Part shown: positions 50,400 to 60,275 of the stretch, in pieces | How positions within the stretch are numbered: the first letter of the stretch is position 1 | Layout: every line of letters begins with the position of its first letter | Assembly (NCBI RefSeq): GCF_017916515.1 | Contig: NZ_JAFMTA010000001.1 | Coordinates: 1,477,127 to 1,541,126 of the forward strand | Reading direction: 5' to 3' | Origin: Naasia sp. SYSU D00948 | GTDB lineage: Bacteria; Actinomycetota; Actinomycetes; Actinomycetales; Microbacteriaceae | DNA: 64,000 nucleotides | The notes under the pieces: model-generated | Seen by the model: only the letters and a program-made list of their open reading frames with translations | What the model was told of the DNA's origin: nothing | The model's database searches: none | Position numbers and translations under genes: made by a program

Positions 50400-51680
50400 T
50401 CAGCGGAACACCGCGCGTCGCGTCGCGGCGAGCCGCTCGAGCAGGCCGGCGGACTCGGCGGGGCCGTCGTGCGCCGCGAGCTCGTCGCGCAGCTCCCTCG
50501 CGCGCTCCCGGTATCCGGGCTCCGAGAGGACCGTGCGCACGGCGTCCCGCACCTGACCGGGCCGCGGGGTCGCGGTGCGCAGGTTGATGCCGACGCCGCT
50601 GTACGAGATGCGGTTCGCGACCTCCGCCTTGTCCTCGGTGGTGCCCGCCGCGACGATCGGCACGCCGGATGACAACGCGTACTGGACGCCGCCGTACCCG
50701 CCGTTCGTCACGAAGGCGGCGACGTGCGGGAACAGCGGACCGAACGGCACGAACGGCGCGGTGCGGACGTTCGCCGGAAGGCTGCCGAGCGCCTCCGGCT
50801 GCCGGACGCCCGCGACCACCACGAGCACGTCCTCGCCGGCGAGCCCGCGGATCGCCGGCAGCGCGAGGTCGCGCAGGCGGGTGGCGACCGTGCCCTGGGT
50901 GACGAGCACCACCGGGCGCTCGCTCGTCGTCGCCTCCTCCCACCACTCCGGTAGCGCGACGTCCGGCGCCGGCGGCACCAGCGAGCCCACGAAGTGCACC
51001 TGCGGCGGCAGGTCGGACCGCGGGTACTCGAATCCCGGCACCGAGGGCTGCAGGTACAGATAGGGGGACGCGGGCGGACCGTCGAAGGCGCGCGGGGCCG
51101 CGCCCACCGCGACGCACTGCTGGGCCAGCTCGACCGAGACCGCTCCGAAGACGACGCGCGACGCGACCGTGCGGAGCACGCGGTTGCGCATCCGTCCGGG
51201 AAGCGTGGCCGAGGGCAGGCGCCCGAGACCGAACGGAGCGACCTCCCGGCCGGGCAGGCCGAGGCAGGAGACGTTGTAGATGGCGTTCGGAGGCCCGCCC
51301 GTCTCGGTCAGGGTCAGCACCGCGTGCATCGCGGTGTCCCCGACGACGGCGTCGGCGGGGAACTGCGCGAGCACGCGCGTCAGGTCGCGGTGCTGGGCCG
51401 CGATCTGCCGCATGAAGAGGTGGAGGAAGTCGAAGCGGATCTGGTCGAGACCGCTCAGGTTCGCGCGTCCGGGGAACGCGCGGTTGTAGTCCGAGTCGTC
51501 GAAGTCGTAGGCCTGCCGGTACGGCTCGTACCTCGCGCCGGCCGCCTCCGCCTGCTCGCGGAACTTCCGTCCGCAGTACCAGTGGACCTCGTGGCCGCGC
51601 CGCACGAGCTCGCGGACGATCGGGATCCCCGGGAGCATGTGCCCGGTGATCGGGTGCGTGGCGATCAGGAACTTCGGCAT
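50400..51680 (-). CDS. Macrolide-type (GT1) glycosyltransferase
   Basis: A 426-residue GT-B enzyme of the UDP-glycosyltransferase/MGT family. THPITGHMLPGIPIVRELVRRGHEV is the acceptor-domain start; the donor region has LVTQGTVATR, VPFGPLFPHVAAFVTNGGYGGVQYALSSGVP and the E-D/K pair in TTEDKAEVANR. Such enzymes glycosylate macrolides, flavonoids, sterols or other small molecules. ATG at 51680 follows GGAGGGGCAGG. It is divergent from xdhC. Its presence in the cluster may be incidental. Confidence 0.9.
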   Translation of the reverse strand: MPKFLIATHPITGHMLPGIPIVRELVRRGHEVHWYCGRKFREQAEAAGARYEPYRQAYDFDDSDYNRAFPGRANLSGLDQIRFDFLHLFMRQIAAQHRDLTRVLAQFPADAVVGDTAMHAVLTLTETGGPPNAIYNVSCLGLPGREVAPFGLGRLPSATLPGRMRNRVLRTVASRVVFGAVSVELAQQCVAVGAAPRAFDGPPASPYLYLQPSVPGFEYPRSDLPPQVHFVGSLVPPAPDVALPEWWEEATTSERPVVLVTQGTVATRLRDLALPAIRGLAGEDVLVVVAGVRQPEALGSLPANVRTAPFVPFGPLFPHVAAFVTNGGYGGVQYALSSGVPIVAAGTTEDKAEVANRISYSGVGINLRTATPRPGQVRDAVRTVLSEPGYRERARELRDELAAHDGPAESAGLLERLAATRRAVFR

Positions 51681-51817
51681 CCTGCCCCTCCGCGGTCCGG
51701 TGGCCTGCACGCTAGCATCCCCTCCACACAGCGAGCGAGGGCCGGCCCGCTGCCGTGCGGGTACGGTGCCCCGATCGGGCAGGATGGGCAGGCCTGCGCC
51801 GCCGGAAGGAGAGACGG

Positions 51818-52939
51818 ATGCTGGAGATCGCCGAGCGGCTGCTCACCGCCGCCCGCGAGGGCGAGCCGGTGGCCGTGGTGACGGTGACCGAGGTGCTGGG
51901 CAGCGCGCCCCGGGACATCGGCACGTCGATGGCGCTCGCCGGCGGACACGTGCTCGGCAGCATCTCCGGCGGATGCGTCGAAGCCGCCGCCGTGGAGGCG
52001 TGCGAGCGGGTGCTCGACACCGGCCTGGCCGAGGTCTCCCGGTTCGGCTTCGGGGACGACGAGGCGCTCGCGGTGGGGCTCGCCTGCGGAGGCGAGCTCG
52101 ACGTCGTCGTCCACATTCCCGATTCCGCATGCGTCCGCGCGGAGCTCGAGGAGGCGGCGAGGGGACGTGCCGCCGGCATCGCCACCGTCGTCGGCGGTCC
52201 GCCGGCACTCCTCGGGAGGAGCATCGCCTGGGGCGCCGGGCGCGGCCTGGCGGGTGAGATCGCCGACCGCGAGCTGCGGGACGCCGGCCTCGAACCGGCA
52301 CGGGTGCGCGCCGCGATCGACGCCCAGGTCGCGACGGGCGTCAGCAAGGGGGTCGACCTCGAGTGCGACGGGACGCCGCTGCGGCTGTTCGTCGAGTCGG
52401 CGCTGCCTGCCCCACGGCTCCTGCTGTTCGGTGCCGTCGAGTTCGCCGCGGCGCTCGCCGCGGCCGGCAGGGCGCTCGGCTACCGCGTGACGGTGTGCGA
52501 CGCCCGCCCCGCGTTCACCACGCCCGAGCGCTTCCCCGATGCGCACGAGGTCGTTCCCGAGTGGCCCCACCTCTACCTCGCCGGGACGCCCACCGACGAC
52601 CGCACCGTCGTCTGCGTCCTCACCCACGACGACCGCTTCGACCTCCCCCTGTTGCGGGAGGCCCTCAGCCGGCCGCTCGCGTACATCGGCGCGCTGGGGT
52701 CCCGGCGCACCGCCGAGCGCCGCCGCAGCGCCCTCCTCGACCTCGGCCTCCCGGAGGAGGCGGTCGCCCGGCTCCACTCGCCGATGGGCCTCGACCTGGG
52801 AGCCGCCACCCCCGCGGAGACCGCGGTCTCCGTGCTCGCGGAGGTGCTCGCGGTGCGCACGGGAGGCACCGGGATCGCCCTGCGGGAGACGGAGGGCCCC
52901 ATCCATCGCGCGCGCACCGAGGCCGGGGCCGGCCTGTGA
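51818..52939 (+). CDS. xdhC: XdhC family molybdenum cofactor insertion/protection protein
   Basis: A 373-residue accessory protein for molybdenum hydroxylases. The N-terminal XdhC/CoxI domain has VTEVLGSAPRDIGTSMAL and SISGGCVEAAAVE with conserved Cys; the C-terminal Rossmann domain has LLLFGAVEFAAALAAAG and IGALGSRRTAERRR. It brings sulfurated Mo cofactor to the apoenzyme. ATG at 51818 follows GGAAGGAGAG. The xdh structural genes start 95 bp downstream on the same strand. Confidence 0.93.
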   Translation: MLEIAERLLTAAREGEPVAVVTVTEVLGSAPRDIGTSMALAGGHVLGSISGGCVEAAAVEACERVLDTGLAEVSRFGFGDDEALAVGLACGGELDVVVHIPDSACVRAELEEAARGRAAGIATVVGGPPALLGRSIAWGAGRGLAGEIADRELRDAGLEPARVRAAIDAQVATGVSKGVDLECDGTPLRLFVESALPAPRLLLFGAVEFAAALAAAGRALGYRVTVCDARPAFTTPERFPDAHEVVPEWPHLYLAGTPTDDRTVVCVLTHDDRFDLPLLREALSRPLAYIGALGSRRTAERRRSALLDLGLPEEAVARLHSPMGLDLGAATPAETAVSVLAEVLAVRTGGTGIALRETEGPIHRARTEAGAGL

Positions 52940-52970
52940 GCCGGCGACGGGTCCGGCCTGGCCGGACGGC

Positions 52971-52986
52971 GTAACACCGCCGACAC
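52971..52986 (+). promoter_or_regulatory. GlnR-like box, xdh promoter
   Basis: GTAAC-ACCGCC-GACAC matches gTnAC-N6-GaAAC at nine of ten positions and lies 48 bp before the FAD-subunit gene. The 18-base run from 52971 is the same as in the uricase promoter, on the other strand. Confidence 0.65.
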
Positions 52987-53033
52987 ACCGGTGGGGTTCA
53001 CTGGATCCGCCCGGGCAGGAAGGGAGGCGAGCC

Positions 53034-53843
53034 GTGGATCTCAACACCGTCATCGGCTATCGCCTCGCCCGCACACGGGAGGACCTCGCCCTCGCTCCCG
53101 GTGAGCGCATCCTCGCCGGCGGCACCTGGCTCTACTCGGAGCCCCAGCCCGAGGTGACCGGGCTCGTCGACCTCACCGGGATGGGCTGGCCCTCACTCGA
53201 GCTCCCGCGGCAGGGCGGGCTGCGGATCGCGGCGACGTGCACCCTCGCCGAGCTCGTCGCGCTTCCCCGGCAGCCCCGCTGGCCGGCGCAGCCCCTCTTC
53301 GAGCAGTGCGTGAACGCCCTGCTCGCCTCGTTCAAGGTCTGGAACGTCGCCACCGTGGGCGGCAACGTCTGCCGCTCGTTCGCCGCGGCGGGGATGGTCG
53401 CGCTCGCGGTCGCGCTCGACGGTGTCGCGCAGGTGTGGCGGCCGGACGGCACCGACTACCGCCTGCCGGTGGCGGAGCTGGTGACCGGGAACGGCACGAA
53501 TCGCCTCGCCGCCGGGGAGGTGCTCCGCGCGGTGGAGCTCCCGGAGCACGCCCTCCGTGCCAGCACAGGGTTCCGGAAGATCGCCCTCGCCGAGCTCGGG
53601 CGTTCGGGTGCGGTCCTCACGGGCCGGGTCGATCCGGACGGCTCGGCGGTGTTCGCCGTGACCGCCGCCACGGCCGCGCCGACCGTCCTTCGCTACCGCG
53701 CGCTCCCCGGAGCCGACGAGCTCCGCCACGACGTGCTCGGCGCGCCCGGCTACTACACCGATCCGCTGGGGACGTCCGACTGGCGCCGAGGCGTGAGCGC
53801 CGTGCTCGCGGAGGAGATCCGGCAGGAGCTGGAGGCCGCGTGA
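53034..53843 (+). CDS. Xanthine dehydrogenase-family FAD-binding subunit
   Basis: A 269-residue FAD subunit. [23 protein letters not shown] matches the FAD-contact AGGTD/TWL segment and [20 protein letters not shown] the TxGGN motif. It resembles E. coli YgfM (about 260 residues). It carries electrons from the iron-sulfur clusters of the fused partner subunit to the acceptor. GTG at 53034 follows GGAAGGGAGG. It overlaps the next gene by 4 bp. Confidence 0.9.
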   Translation: MDLNTVIGYRLARTREDLALAPGERILAGGTWLYSEPQPEVTGLVDLTGMGWPSLELPRQGGLRIAATCTLAELVALPRQPRWPAQPLFEQCVNALLASFKVWNVATVGGNVCRSFAAAGMVALAVALDGVAQVWRPDGTDYRLPVAELVTGNGTNRLAAGEVLRAVELPEHALRASTGFRKIALAELGRSGAVLTGRVDPDGSAVFAVTAATAAPTVLRYRALPGADELRHDVLGAPGYYTDPLGTSDWRRGVSAVLAEEIRQELEAA

Positions 53844-56632
53844 GGTTCCGCGTCAACGGCGAGGACGTCGAAGCCGAGCCGCGCCCGGGTCAGTGCCTGC
53901 GCACGGTGCTGCGCGAGAACGCCCGCTTCGAGGTGAAGAAGGGCTGCGACGCGGGCGACTGCGGGGCCTGCACGGTCCTCCTCGACGGCCAGCCCGTCCA
54001 CTCCTGCATCTTCCCCGCGCAGCGCCTGGAGGGCCGGGAGGTGACGACGGTCGCGGGCCTCGGCACCCCCGACGACCCGCATCCGATGCAGGAGGCGTTC
54101 GTCGAGCACTTCGGCTTCCAGTGCGGGTTCTGCACGCCGGGCATGGTCGTCACCGCCTCCACCTTCAGGGAGGAGGACCTCGACGACCTCCCGCGCCGGC
54201 TGAAGGGCAACCTGTGCCGGTGCACCGGGTACCGCGCGATCGAGGACTCGATCCGGGACGGCGTCCGCCGGCAGCGGGGCCCGCAGGACCGCGGGTCGAC
54301 GGGGCGGGGCGCGCAGAACCTCGGGTCCACGGGCCTGCCCGCGCCGATCGAGGCGGGCGGGGCGGTCGGCCGCTCGGTGCATCCGCCGGCGGCCCGCCGG
54401 GTCGTCGCAGGCGCCGAGCCCTTCACGTTCGACGTCGACGTGCCCGGCCTGCTCCACCTGCGGGTGCTCGGCAGTCCCCACCCGCACGCGCGCATCACGT
54501 CCATCGACACGACCCGGGCGGAGGCGGTGGACGGGGTCGTGCTCGTCCTCACCCACCGCGACGTTCCGGATGTCCGCTACTCGACCGGCCGGCACGAGCA
54601 CCGCGACGACGACCCGGACGACACCCGGATGCTCGACGACATCGTGCGCTTCCGGGGGCAGCGCGTCGCGGCGGTCGTCGCCGAGACCGCCGGGGCCGCC
54701 GAGGAGGCGTGCCGGCGGATCGACGTCGAGTACGACCCGCTCCCCGCGGTCTTCGATCCCGAGGAGGCCAGGAGCCCGGGCGCGCCCGTCCTGCACCCGG
54801 ACCGGACGGCGGACGATCGCGTCGACGACGCGGCCCGCAACGTCATCGCCGCCGTGCACAGCGGCTACGGCGATCTCGACGCCGAGTTCGCGCGGGCGGA
54901 TGCGACGGTGTCGGGCGAGTGGCGCACGCAGCGCGTCTCGCACGCCCAGCTCGAGACGCACGGCGCCCTTGGCCGCCTCGACGAAGACGGGCGGCTCGTC
55001 ATCCGCTCGAGCACCCAGGTGCCCTTCCTGACCCGCGCCGAGCTGAGCCGCATCCTCGGCCTGCCCGAGGACCGCGTGCGCGTGCTCACCGGCCGTGTCG
55101 GCGGCGGCTTCGGCGGGAAGCAGGAGCTGTTCGCCGAGGACCTCGTCGGGCTCGCGGTGCTGCGGACCGGCCGCCCGGTGGCCTGGGAGTTCAGCCGCAC
55201 GGAGGAGTTCCAGCGCACCAGCGTGCGGCACCCGTTCCGCGTCCGGGTCCGCGCCGGGGCCACCCGGGACGGCCGCCTGACCGCGCTCGCCGTCGACGTC
55301 CTCAGCGACACAGGGGCCTACGGGAACCACTCGCGCGGCGTCCTGTTCCACTCCCTCGCGGAGTCGATCAGCCTCTACCGGGCGCCCGCGAAGCGCGTGG
55401 ACGCCGAGGTCGTCTACACGAACAACGTCCCGTCGGGCGCCTTCCGCGGCTACGGGCTCGGACAGGTGATCTTCGGGGTCGAGTCCGCTCTGGACGAGCT
55501 CGCCGAGAAGCTCGGCATCGACCCGTTCGAGCTGCGCCGGATCAACGCGATCCGCGAGGGCGAGCCGATCCTCACCGGGCACGGCGAGGCCGAGGACGGC
55601 CTGATCTGGGGCAGCTACGGCCTCGACCAGTGCCTCGACCTCGCGCAGGCCGCCCTCGCCCGCGGCAACGGCGTGGCGGCGCCGGAAGGGGACCGGTGGC
55701 GGGTCGGGGAGGGCATGGCCGCGTCGATGATCGCGACGCTCGCTCCGCGCGGGCACTCGTCGACGGTCACTGTGACGGTCCGCCCGGACGGCGCGTACGA
55801 GGTCGGCGTCGGCACGACCGAGTTCGGCAACGGCACGACGACGGTCCACCAGCAGATCGCCGCGACGGTCCTCGGGACGACCCTCGACCGGATCCGGATC
55901 CGCCAGTCGGACACGGACGCCGCCTCGTACGACACCGGCGCGTTCGCCTCGGCCGGCACGACGGTCGCCGGGAAGGCGCTCGCGGCCGCCGCGGGATCCC
56001 TGCGCGAGGTCCTGATCCGCGCCGCTGCGAGGCTGACGGGAGCCGACGCGGCCTCGGCCGTGCTCGAGGCGGACGGCGTGCGCCTGGGGGACCGGCTCCT
56101 GGGCTTCCCCGAGCTGATCGCCGCGGGCCCTCCCGAGCGGCGCCACGGCGACGGCCTGCGGACCGACGGCAGCGAGCACGGCGACCTCCGATCCCTGTCG
56201 TTCAACGTGCAGGCCTTCCGCGTCGCGGTGGACGTCGAGACCGGGACGGTGCGCATCCTCCAGTCCGTGCAGGCGGCGGACGCAGGCACGGTCATCAACC
56301 CGGAGCAGTGCCGCGGCCAGGTGGAGGGCGGCACGGCGCAGGCGATCGGCGGTGCCCTCTACGAGGAGGTCGTGCTGGACGGGGAGGGGCGGATCCTCAA
56401 CCCCGTGTTCCGGATGTACCGCGTCCCGCAGCTCGCGGACATCCCGCGCACGGAGGTCCTCTTCGCGCAGACGAGCGACGACCTCGGCCCGTTCGGGGCG
56501 AAGTCGATGAGCGAGTCGCCGTACAACCCGGTCGCCGCGGCGCTCGGGAACGCGATCGCGCGCGCCCTGGGCCGCCGCCCCTACGAGACGCCGTTCTCGC
56601 GCGACCGGGTCTGGCGGCTCGCCCGCTCCTGA
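53840..56632 (+). CDS. Molybdenum hydroxylase, fused 2Fe-2S and Mo subunit (XdhD-like)
   Basis: A 930-residue enzyme oxidising purines (hypoxanthine/xanthine to urate). Residues 1-140 hold two 2Fe-2S clusters: Cys36, 41, 44, 56 (CDAGDCGAC...SC) and Cys95, 98, 126, 128 (CGFC...CRC). A linker (145-168) contains a 10-residue near-repeat. From about 180 on is the Mo domain with [19 protein letters not shown] and the catalytic Glu in [11 protein letters not shown]. coli XdhD has the same order, with a separate FAD protein. GTG at 53840 overlaps the FAD-subunit stop. Confidence 0.92.
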   Translation: MRFRVNGEDVEAEPRPGQCLRTVLRENARFEVKKGCDAGDCGACTVLLDGQPVHSCIFPAQRLEGREVTTVAGLGTPDDPHPMQEAFVEHFGFQCGFCTPGMVVTASTFREEDLDDLPRRLKGNLCRCTGYRAIEDSIRDGVRRQRGPQDRGSTGRGAQNLGSTGLPAPIEAGGAVGRSVHPPAARRVVAGAEPFTFDVDVPGLLHLRVLGSPHPHARITSIDTTRAEAVDGVVLVLTHRDVPDVRYSTGRHEHRDDDPDDTRMLDDIVRFRGQRVAAVVAETAGAAEEACRRIDVEYDPLPAVFDPEEARSPGAPVLHPDRTADDRVDDAARNVIAAVHSGYGDLDAEFARADATVSGEWRTQRVSHAQLETHGALGRLDEDGRLVIRSSTQVPFLTRAELSRILGLPEDRVRVLTGRVGGGFGGKQELFAEDLVGLAVLRTGRPVAWEFSRTEEFQRTSVRHPFRVRVRAGATRDGRLTALAVDVLSDTGAYGNHSRGVLFHSLAESISLYRAPAKRVDAEVVYTNNVPSGAFRGYGLGQVIFGVESALDELAEKLGIDPFELRRINAIREGEPILTGHGEAEDGLIWGSYGLDQCLDLAQAALARGNGVAAPEGDRWRVGEGMAASMIATLAPRGHSSTVTVTVRPDGAYEVGVGTTEFGNGTTTVHQQIAATVLGTTLDRIRIRQSDTDAASYDTGAFASAGTTVAGKALAAAAGSLREVLIRAAARLTGADAASAVLEADGVRLGDRLLGFPELIAAGPPERRHGDGLRTDGSEHGDLRSLSFNVQAFRVAVDVETGTVRILQSVQAADAGTVINPEQCRGQVEGGTAQAIGGALYEEVVLDGEGRILNPVFRMYRVPQLADIPRTEVLFAQTSDDLGPFGAKSMSESPYNPVAAALGNAIARALGRRPYETPFSRDRVWRLARS
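54282..54333. repeat. Tandem 22-bp near-repeat in the interdomain linker
   Basis: Bases 54282-54303 and 54312-54333 differ at three positions and are offset by 30 bp, so they encode two similar 10-residue units ([10 protein letters not shown] and [10 protein letters not shown]). They lie exactly between the 2Fe-2S and Mo domains and may be a mark of the fusion event. Confidence 0.7.
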
Positions 56633-56666
56633 CGCCGCAGGACCGGCCCGAGCCGCCGGCCCCGGC

Positions 56667-57707
56667 TCAGGCGGGCAGCTGCACGCCCTGCTCCGCCGCG
56701 TAGGTGCGCACCCGCTCCACGTACGCCGAGCGCCTGCCGGCGGGCAGCCAGGAGGCCTCGAACGAGTTGATGGCGAGCTGCGCGAGCTCCGCCGGGCCGA
56801 GGTCCGCCTGCTCGGCGAGCGCGACGTAGTTGTCCGCCACGTACGCGCCGAAGTACGCGGGGTCGTCGGAGTTCAGCATCACCCGGACCCCTCGGCGGAG
56901 GAGGCCGACGATCTCCTCCGCCTTCATCTGCTCGGTCACGAACGAGTTGGACACCGGGCAGCACGTGAGCCCGAGGCCCTTCTCGCGGACGACCTCGACC
57001 AGGGCCTCGTTCTCGACGATGTTGGTGCCGTGGTCGATCCGGTCGACGCCGATCTCCTCGATCACCTGCCGGATGTGCTCGATGGATCCGGCCTGGTCGA
57101 TGTCGCAGTGCATGGTGAGGAGGAAGCCCTCGGCCTTGGCCCTGGCGAAGACGCCCGCGAACTTCGCCGGCGGGTTGTCCCGCTCGTCCGAGTCCAGGCC
57201 GACGCCGACGATCCACTGCCGGTAGGGCAGCGCCTCCATCAGGGTCGCCATGGCGTACTCCGCCGAGAAGTCGCGGAGGAAGCAGAGGATGAGCTCCGCC
57301 GAGATCCCGAGCTCGTCCTGGGCGCGGAGGGCCGCCCGGCGGTACCCGCCGATCACGTTCTCGAACGGCACCCCCCGGCTGGTGTGCGCCTGCGGGTCGA
57401 AGAACATCTCGACGTGGACGACGCCGTTCTGCTGCGCCCGCTGGAGATAGGCCCAGGCGAGGTCGTGGAAGTCCTCGGCCGTCTGCAGGACCTGCATCGC
57501 CGGGTAGTACACCGCGAGGAAGCTCGTCAGGTCGGTGAAGCGATACGTCGCCCGGACGTCCTCGACCGTCTTCTCGGCTAGCTCGATCCCGTTCCGCTCC
57601 GCCAGGGCGAACTTGAGCTCGGGCTCGAGCGTGCCCTCGAGGTGCAGATGCAGCTCCGCCTTGGGCAGGCCGTAGGCGAACGCCGTCAGGTCGATGTGCC
57701 GGGTCAT
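56667..57707 (-). CDS. Adenosine/adenine deaminase family protein with a non-standard HAGE motif
   Basis: A 346-residue TIM-barrel deaminase. Zinc ligands HLHLEGT (His20, His22), DHG (225-227) and NSDDPAYF (Asp281-282) are present. FFDPQAHTSRG and DDPAYFG are features of the adenine deaminase branch. The HAGE box that carries the catalytic Glu is replaced by H200-C-D-I-D, so the proton shuttle differs. ATG at 57707 follows AAAGGAA. Context suggests conversion of adenine or a related aminopurine to hypoxanthine. It lies 23 bp after the importer permease. Confidence 0.85.
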   Translation of the reverse strand: MTRHIDLTAFAYGLPKAELHLHLEGTLEPELKFALAERNGIELAEKTVEDVRATYRFTDLTSFLAVYYPAMQVLQTAEDFHDLAWAYLQRAQQNGVVHVEMFFDPQAHTSRGVPFENVIGGYRRAALRAQDELGISAELILCFLRDFSAEYAMATLMEALPYRQWIVGVGLDSDERDNPPAKFAGVFARAKAEGFLLTMHCDIDQAGSIEHIRQVIEEIGVDRIDHGTNIVENEALVEVVREKGLGLTCCPVSNSFVTEQMKAEEIVGLLRRGVRVMLNSDDPAYFGAYVADNYVALAEQADLGPAELAQLAINSFEASWLPAGRRSAYVERVRTYAAEQGVQLPA

Positions 57708-57730
57708 GGGTTCCTTTCGAGAGAGGGGGA

Positions 57731-58594
57731 TCAGCTTCGGCCGGCCATGCCCATGCGGGCTAGGACGACGGCCTCGATCACCTGCACCAGCTGATAGAGG
57801 AGCAGCGAGAGCAGGGTGACGACGACCACGGCCGCCCACAGCGCGGGGAACCTGGCCTGCGTCGCGAAGATCATCGCCGCGCGTCCGACGCCGTCCCCGG
57901 TCGAGAGGAGCTCGGCGAGGAGGGCGCCCGTGATCGCTCCGGGGACGGAGACCCGGATCGCCGCGAACAGCGAGGGCAGGGCGCCCGGCAGGGCCACCTT
58001 GCGGACCGCGGTCCAGGTGCTGCCGCCGTAGACCGAGACGACGTCGAGCATCTCGGGCGAGGCGCTCCGCAGGCCGAACGCGATGGTGACGAGGGCGGGG
58101 AAGAGCACGACGATGCCGCCGATCACGGCGACGGAGGCGTCGGTGCCGAAGCCCACCGCGAGGATGATGACCGGGGCGAGGGCGACGAGCGGCACGGAGC
58201 GCAGCAGCGTCGCAAGGGGCATGAGCGCCGACTCCACCGTCCTCGACAGGCGAAAGAGGATCGCGGCGGCGACGGCCACGGTGAGGCCCGACGCGAAGCC
58301 GATGGCCGAGTGCCGCAGCGTCACGAGCAGGTCCGCTCCGAGCTCGGCCCGGTTGGCGGCGGCCTCCTCGTCGAGGAAGAGGAAGTCGACGACGTCCAGC
58401 GGGCCCTTCGCGACGTAGGGCGAGACGCCTGTGAGGTGGACGACCGCGAGCCAGAGGGCGAGCACGAGGACGAGCGTGGAGAGCGCGACCAGGGAGCTCT
58501 GCGCGAGCGCTCGCAGGATCGCCCGCCGTGTGCCGGACGCGGCGGAGGGGTGCGGCCGCGCGGGCGCGGGAGAGGGGACGCGGGTGTCGGGCAT
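57731..58594 (-). CDS. ABC importer permease (NitT/TauT type), subunit 2
   Basis: A 287-residue inner-membrane permease with six helices. The EAA loop reads VVSVYGGSTWTAVRKVALPGALPSLFAAIRVSVPGA, typical of the SsuC/TauC family. It forms the channel with the preceding permease. Its start lies one base after the other permease's stop. A proline-rich cytoplasmic N-terminus (1-30) is present. Confidence 0.92.
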   Translation of the reverse strand: MPDTRVPSPAPARPHPSAASGTRRAILRALAQSSLVALSTLVLVLALWLAVVHLTGVSPYVAKGPLDVVDFLFLDEEAAANRAELGADLLVTLRHSAIGFASGLTVAVAAAILFRLSRTVESALMPLATLLRSVPLVALAPVIILAVGFGTDASVAVIGGIVVLFPALVTIAFGLRSASPEMLDVVSVYGGSTWTAVRKVALPGALPSLFAAIRVSVPGAITGALLAELLSTGDGVGRAAMIFATQARFPALWAAVVVVTLLSLLLYQLVQVIEAVVLARMGMAGRS

Positions 58595-58595
58595 G

Positions 58596-59390
58596 TCAGG
58601 CGCTCCGTCCGGACGACCAGGGCGCGACCAGTCGCGCGACGAGTCCCACCAGAGCGAAGCCCGCGATCGCGACGACGGCGCACAGCAGGAACAGGGCCCA
58701 CACGCGGGGCGAGTTGAGCGAGACCTGCGAGGCGACCAGCATGGGCCCGACGCCCCGGTCGATCTTGCCGAAGTACTCCCCGAGGATCGCGCCGAGGAAG
58801 GCCGCGGGGACGGCGATCTGGAGCGCGTTGAGGATGGCGGGGAGCGCCGCGATCAAGCGCACCTTGCGCAGCTGCGTGAGACGCGAGCCGCCGTAGACGG
58901 CCACGACGTCGAGCGCGGCCCGGTCCGCGGCCTTCAGCCCGAGGAGCGTTCCCACGACGGTGGTGAACACGACGGAGAGCGCGGCGAAGAAGACCGCGGT
59001 CGACGAGGGCTCGCCGGGGCCGCGGGCGCCACCCAGGATCACGATGGCGAGGGGGCCGATCGCCACGATCGGGACGCAGTAGGTGATGACCGCGAGCTGG
59101 GAGATGACCCCGTCGAGCCAGGGCACGACCAGGACGAGAGCGGCGAGCACGATCGCGATCAGGTTGCCCCAGAGGTAGCCGAGTCCGGCCTCGGTGATCG
59201 TGACGGCGAAGCTCGACCAGTAGAGCTCGACCCCGTCGTCGATCAGCGCCTGCAGGACGGCGGGCGGCGCCGGGATGGGGGCGTAGGAGCCCGTCGAGGG
59301 GACGAGGAGCGACGCGACCCACCAGGCCCCGACGAGGGCGGCGGCGCCGAGGAGGCCCGACGCCCATCCGGGCAGGACCAGGGACCTCAT
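58596..59390 (-). CDS. ABC importer permease (NitT/TauT type), subunit 1
   Basis: A 264-residue permease with six helices and the EAA loop [36 protein letters not shown]. It overlaps the ATPase stop by 4 bp. Two different permeases in one operon suggest a heterodimeric channel, as in thiamine-precursor and some nucleobase importers. Confidence 0.92.
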   Translation of the reverse strand: MRSLVLPGWASGLLGAAALVGAWWVASLLVPSTGSYAPIPAPPAVLQALIDDGVELYWSSFAVTITEAGLGYLWGNLIAIVLAALVLVVPWLDGVISQLAVITYCVPIVAIGPLAIVILGGARGPGEPSSTAVFFAALSVVFTTVVGTLLGLKAADRAALDVVAVYGGSRLTQLRKVRLIAALPAILNALQIAVPAAFLGAILGEYFGKIDRGVGPMLVASQVSLNSPRVWALFLLCAVVAIAGFALVGLVARLVAPWSSGRSA

Positions 59391-60262
59391 GCCCGCTGCA
59401 CCGCCGGGGTCACGGCCGAGGAGGCGGGGACCGGTTCCGCCACGCTCGCGGGAGCGGCGCCGTCGGTGCTGAACAGGAGATCCGACGCGTGGTCGACGTA
59501 GGCGTGGAACTCGGGTGTCCGCATCATCTCGGGGGTCCGCGGGCGCGGGAGGTCGATCTCCATGACCTCCTTCACGCGCCCCGGTCGGGCCGACATGACC
59601 GCGACCTGGTCGGACAGGAAGATCGCCTCGGAGACGCCGTGCGTCACCATGAGCGTCGTCGCCGGCTTCTCGGTCCAGATCCGCAGCAGCTCGAGGTTGA
59701 GCCGCTGCCGAGTCATGTCGTCGAGCGCGCCGAACGGCTCGTCGAGCAGGAGCACGGACGGCTTCAGCACGAGCGACCGGGCGATGGAGACGCGCTGGCG
59801 CATCCCTCCGGACAGCTGCGCCGGCTTCGCCTTCTCGAACCCGCGGAGCCCGACGAGATCGATGAGCTCGTCGACGTAGGCCCGATCGACCGGCTTGCCC
59901 GCGATCTCGAAGGGGAGGCGGATGTTCGACAGCACCGAGCGCCAGGGCAGGAGCGCGTGCTCCTGGAAGGCGATCCCGAGCTCGTTGTCCTTCCGGAGCT
60001 CTGCCGGGCTCTTGCCGTCGACACGGGTCGTCCCCGAGGACGGGCGCTCCAGGCCGGCGAGGATGCGGAGGATCGTGGACTTCCCGCAGCCCGACGGGCC
60101 GAGCAGGGAGAGGAAGCTTCCCTGGTCGGTGTGGAGGTTGGCGTCCTGCAGCGCCACGACGGTGCGGGTGCCGACGCGGAACTCCTTGTGCAGGCCGCTG
60201 ATGTGCAGGCCGGTGCCCGAGGCCGAAGGGCCCCGGGCACCGGCGGACGTGCTCGTCGTCAC
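59387..60262 (-). CDS. ABC importer ATP-binding protein (NitT/TauT type)
   Basis: A 291-residue ATPase. Walker [12 protein letters not shown]-loop [15 protein letters not shown], signature [15 protein letters not shown], Walker [13 protein letters not shown], and H-loop [10 protein letters not shown] are present in order. GTG at 60262 is 13 bp after the binding-protein stop. A C-terminal tail of about 40 residues is present. With the neighbours it makes a complete importer. Confidence 0.93.
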   Translation of the reverse strand: MTTSTSAGARGPSASGTGLHISGLHKEFRVGTRTVVALQDANLHTDQGSFLSLLGPSGCGKSTILRILAGLERPSSGTTRVDGKSPAELRKDNELGIAFQEHALLPWRSVLSNIRLPFEIAGKPVDRAYVDELIDLVGLRGFEKAKPAQLSGGMRQRVSIARSLVLKPSVLLLDEPFGALDDMTRQRLNLELLRIWTEKPATTLMVTHGVSEAIFLSDQVAVMSARPGRVKEVMEIDLPRPRTPEMMRTPEFHAYVDHASDLLFSTDGAAPASVAEPVPASSAVTPAVQRA

Positions 60263-60275
60263 AGAAGGGATCCGA

